From the NCBI GenBank assembly GCA_011390455.1, contig JAABSI010000036.1:1-27585 (forward strand): a stretch of 27,585 nt of DNA. The letters run 5' to 3'. A program made the position numbers and the translations under genes. The notes beneath the pieces were generated by a model that had not been told where the DNA came from, did no database searches, and saw only the letters and a list, made by a program, of their open reading frames with translations. Shown here in pieces: positions 25,128-27,585 of the stretch. Position 1 is the stretch's first letter. Every line of letters begins with the position of its first letter. This stretch comes from Trueperaceae bacterium (GTDB lineage: Bacteria > Deinococcota > Deinococci > Deinococcales > Trueperaceae).

Positions 25128-26504
25128 TTAGGCGTCGAGCAGCATCGCCTCCGGCGCCTGCAGCAGGTCGATCAGCTGGTTGGTGAAGCGCGCGGCGTCC
25201 GCACCGTCCACCAAGCGGTGGTCGAAGGCGAGGCTGAGGTAGAGCATCGGCCGCGCCGCGATGGTGTCGTCGGGGAGCACCACCGGCCGCTTCCGGATGG
25301 CATGGACGCCGAGGATGGCGGCCTCGGGGACGTTGATGATCGGGAAGCTGAAGAGACCGCCGACGCTGCCGATGTTGGTGATCGAGAAGCTGCCGCCGCG
25401 CACGTCGTCCGGTGCGAGCGTGGCGGTGCGGGCCTTCTCGGCGAGACCCTGGAGCTCTTCGGCCACGTCGATCAACGGCTTGCGGTCGACGTCGCGCACC
25501 ACCGGCACCACCAGGCCGACGTCGGTCGAGACCGCCATGCCCAGGTTGACGTACTCGCGGAGCACGACCTCCTGCGTGACGTCGTCGAGCGCGCTCGCGA
25601 GCGACGGGAAGTGCGGCAGCACCTGGCCGACCGCCTTCATGATCAGCGGCAGGTACGACAGCCGCACCCCGCGCGCCTCGGCGCGCGGCTTCAGGCGCTC
25701 GCGCAGGCGCACGAGTTCCGTGACGTCGGCCTCGTCGACGTGGAGCGTGCGCACGCTGTGCAGGTGCGAGGCGACCATGTGGTTCGCGATCGCGCGCCGC
25801 ATGCCGCGCAGCGGCACCCGCCGCTCGCGGTCCTCGAACCCCTTGGGGGTGGAGGGCCGGATGGAGGCCGGCAGGCCCGACGCGGCCGGCGCGACGCGCC
25901 CTTCGTGACCGCGGACGTCGTCGACGCGGACGCGGCCCGAGGGGCCGGAGCCCAGGACCTGCTCGATGGGCACGCCGAGCTCGCGAGCGAGCCGGCGCGC
26001 CGCCGGGACCGCCACGACGCGTCCGAAGGCGCCGCGGGGCGACGAGCTGGTCGCCGGCGCGATCCGACGCCCACCGGCACCGGTGCGCTTCACGGCCGGG
26101 AGCGCGTCGTCCGCGCCGCCGTCCCGCGCGCGGAAGAGGCTGCGCTCGTCGCCGTCGTCGCCGTCGTCGCCGCGATCGTCGCCGTCGTCGGCGTCGGCGT
26201 CCTCGGGCTTGGGCTTGGGCGCGCTGGCCGCCGCAGGCGCGGCCGCCTCGGCCGGCGCCGCCCCGGCTCCCCGCTCGACGCGCGCGAGCACCGCGCCGAC
26301 CGGCACCACGGCCCCCTCGGCGACGGCGAGCTCCACCACCCGCCCGGCGAAGGGCGCGGGGAGCTCGACGGTCACCTTGTCGGTCATCACCTCGACGAAC
26401 GGCTGGTCGGCGACGACGACGTCGCCCACCTGCACGAGCCACTGGACGATCTCGCCCTCGACGACCGACTCGGCGAGTTCGGGCAGTTTGACGTCTTCGG
26501 GCAC
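25128..26504 (-). CDS. 2-oxoacid dehydrogenase E2, dihydrolipoamide acyltransferase
   Basis: Core subunit (458 aa) that carries the acyl group on a lipoyl arm and passes it to coenzyme A. One lipoyl domain (1-77) has the attachment K43 in VMTDKVTVEL. A flexible linker (~78-160) includes a very acidic run at 101-120 (13 of 20 residues Asp or Glu) after KPKPKP-like residues. The E1/E3-binding domain is VPAARRLARELGVPIEQVLG (166-185) and GSGPSGRVRVDDV. The catalytic domain (~225-458) ends with DHRLVDG, H429 and D433. The PLRGMRRAIANHMVASH stretch is family-typical. The GTG start has GGAGG upstream and follows E1-beta by 49 nt. Branched-chain (Bkd) type is likely by the E1-alpha/beta arrangement, but pyruvate cannot be excluded. 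Confidence 0.92.
   Translation of the reverse strand: MPEDVKLPELAESVVEGEIVQWLVQVGDVVVADQPFVEVMTDKVTVELPAPFAGRVVELAVAEGAVVPVGAVLARVERGAGAAPAEAAAPAAASAPKPKPEDADADDGDDRGDDGDDGDERSLFRARDGGADDALPAVKRTGAGGRRIAPATSSSPRGAFGRVVAVPAARRLARELGVPIEQVLGSGPSGRVRVDDVRGHEGRVAPAASGLPASIRPSTPKGFEDRERRVPLRGMRRAIANHMVASHLHSVRTLHVDEADVTELVRLRERLKPRAEARGVRLSYLPLIMKAVGQVLPHFPSLASALDDVTQEVVLREYVNLGMAVSTDVGLVVPVVRDVDRKPLIDVAEELQGLAEKARTATLAPDDVRGGSFSITNIGSVGGLFSFPIINVPEAAILGVHAIRKRPVVLPDDTIAARPMLYLSLAFDHRLVDGADAARFTNQLIDLLQAPEAMLLDA
26145..26212. repeat. Imperfect 9-bp/3-bp repeat inside the E2 gene
   Basis: GCCGTCGTC recurs at 26151, 26160 and 26181 within a run of GTC/GCC triplets. On the coding strand it encodes the Asp/Gly-rich linker of E2. 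Such a tract can change length by slippage without breaking the reading frame. Confidence 0.7.
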
Positions 26505-26553
26505 GGGTCCTCCAGGGCGCGCCGCGGGTCGGCGCGCGGACGGGTCGTTCGGG

Positions 26554-27531
26554 TCAGTAGTCGAGCACGCGCTGCACGGCGTGCAGGATGCGGTCGGGGC
26601 CGGGCAGGTAGGTCCGGTCCTGGGCGTACGGATACGGGGTGTCGAAGCCGGTGACGCGCACCGGGGGCGCCTCGAGCAGATCGAGCGCCTCCTCGGCGAT
26701 CGTCGCCGCCACCTCGCTGGCGAACGAGCCGGTCCGCGGCGCCTCGCTGATCACGACGACGCGCCCGACGCGCGCGACCCGCTCGAGCACCAGGTCCTCG
26801 TCCCACGGAAGCAGCGACCGCAGGTCGACGACGTCGGCGGAGATCCCTTGGTCCGCCAGGGCGTCGGCGGCCTTGAGCGTCTCGAACATGCTGGCGCCGT
26901 AGCTGATCAACACGACGTCGTCGCCCTGGCGCCGCACGACGCCCTGGCCGATCGGCACCACGAAGTCGGGGTCGTCGGGAACGTCTTCCTTGATCGCGCG
27001 GTAGAGCCGCTTGGGCTCCATGAAGACGACCGGGTCGTCGCCGCGCACGGCGCTCGTGAGGAGCCCTTTCACGTCGGTGGGGGTCGACGGGTACACGACC
27101 TGCAATCCCGGCGTGTGGACGAAATGGATCTCGGGGTTCTGCGAGTGGTGGTGGCCACCGGCGACGCCGCCCCCCGAGGGCATCCGCACCACCATGGGCG
27201 CCGTGAAGCCGCCACCGGAGCGGTACCGCAGCTTCGCCGCCTGCGACACCAGCTGGTCGAAGCCCGGGAACACGTAGTCGGCGAACTGGATCTCGGCCAC
27301 CGGGCGCAAGCCGTGCACCGCCATACCGACCGCGGCCCCCAGGATCGCGGCCTCGGCGAGCGGCGTGTCGATCACCCGGTCGGGCCCGAAGCGGTCGAAG
27401 AGGCCCTCGGTCGCCAGGAACACGCCGCCGCGCTTGCCGACGTCCTCGCCGAGCACGACGACGCGCTCGTCGCGCGCCATCTCGTCGGCGAGGGTGCGCG
27501 CGACCGTCTGCACGATGGTCTGGGTCGCCAT
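26554..27531 (-). CDS. 2-oxoacid dehydrogenase E1 component, beta subunit
   Basis: A 325-aa subunit of the thiamine-diphosphate-dependent decarboxylase of a branched-chain 2-oxoacid (or pyruvate) dehydrogenase complex. It shows [15 protein letters not shown] (~25-39, with the Glu that activates the cofactor), [42 protein letters not shown] and the [19 protein letters not shown] loop (~117-135). The C-terminal domain has [12 protein letters not shown] and [17 protein letters not shown]. Length is normal. Its ATG overlaps the stop of the preceding E1-alpha gene (TGATG), which couples the two subunits one to one. E2 follows; no E3 gene is in the window. Confidence 0.95.
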   Translation of the reverse strand: MATQTIVQTVARTLADEMARDERVVVLGEDVGKRGGVFLATEGLFDRFGPDRVIDTPLAEAAILGAAVGMAVHGLRPVAEIQFADYVFPGFDQLVSQAAKLRYRSGGGFTAPMVVRMPSGGGVAGGHHHSQNPEIHFVHTPGLQVVYPSTPTDVKGLLTSAVRGDDPVVFMEPKRLYRAIKEDVPDDPDFVVPIGQGVVRRQGDDVVLISYGASMFETLKAADALADQGISADVVDLRSLLPWDEDLVLERVARVGRVVVISEAPRTGSFASEVAATIAEEALDLLEAPPVRVTGFDTPYPYAQDRTYLPGPDRILHAVQRVLDY

Positions 27532-27585
27532 CAGCTGGAGGCGTCCCCCAGGTCGCGCTCGCGCGCGAACGCGGCGCGCTGCTTG
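27531..27585 (-). CDS. 2-oxoacid dehydrogenase E1 component, alpha subunit (last 17 codons)
   Basis: Only the C-terminus is in the window, ending [14 protein letters not shown] and a TGA that overlaps the E1-beta start (TGATG). Identity is inferred from the standard alpha-beta-E2 gene order and the overlap, not from the short sequence alone. Confidence 0.65.
   Translation of the reverse strand, partial: KQRAAFARERDLGDASS

Overview
The window is GC-rich bacterial chromosomal DNA (roughly 70% G+C by eye), packed with short operons and small intergenic gaps. I see no rRNA, tRNA, transposase, phage gene or CRISPR array. Two signs point to a Deinococcota lineage, perhaps Truepera-like; this is inference. 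First, the minor-pilin operon runs in the order GspH-like, PilV-like, PilW-like, large DUF4900/ComZ-like protein, as in Thermus. Second, at least eight start codons sit 6-7 nt downstream of a TANNNT hexamer, the arrangement described for leaderless transcripts in Deinococcus.

Layout. 1-936 (minus): an unknown small protein followed by an OmpR-type response regulator cut by the window edge. 1113-3135 (plus): a TPR protein fused to a degenerate CPBP-like membrane domain, then a small unknown protein. 3137-4366 (minus): a membrane glycosyltransferase 2. 4431-5791 (plus): a degenerate FMN-dehydrogenase-like protein translationally coupled to ruvA. 5810-5925: a hairpin and a 20-bp tandem repeat between convergent genes. 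5939-8130 (minus): alanine dehydrogenase, then truB preceded by a possible 13-residue leader peptide. 8203-10184 (plus): a NatA/NatB-like ABC exporter.

10266-15797 (minus): a small Ser/Thr kinase, two Bmp-family (nucleoside or sugar) ABC permeases, the first about twice the usual length, and malQ. 15826-17700 (minus): MoxR ATPase and DUF58 protein. 17793-19114 (plus): a GNAT acetyltransferase coupled to an SDR oxidoreductase. 19111-20955 (minus): uvrC. 21187-24945 (minus): a four-gene minor pilin/DNA-uptake operon with three 11-bp-spaced direct repeats in front of it. 25128-27585 (minus): E2, E1-beta and the tail of E1-alpha of a 2-oxoacid dehydrogenase complex.

Three intergenic regions (about 10.2, 21.0-21.2 and 25.1 kb) carry copies of one ~65-bp palindromic element built from two hairpins, often with a GCGAAGC core. 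The best leads for new biology are this repeat family, the leaderless-promoter grammar (including the mini-ORF before truB and a stop codon doubling as a -10), the candidate regulator site before the pilin operon, the pseudoenzyme coupled to ruvA, and the enlarged permease.
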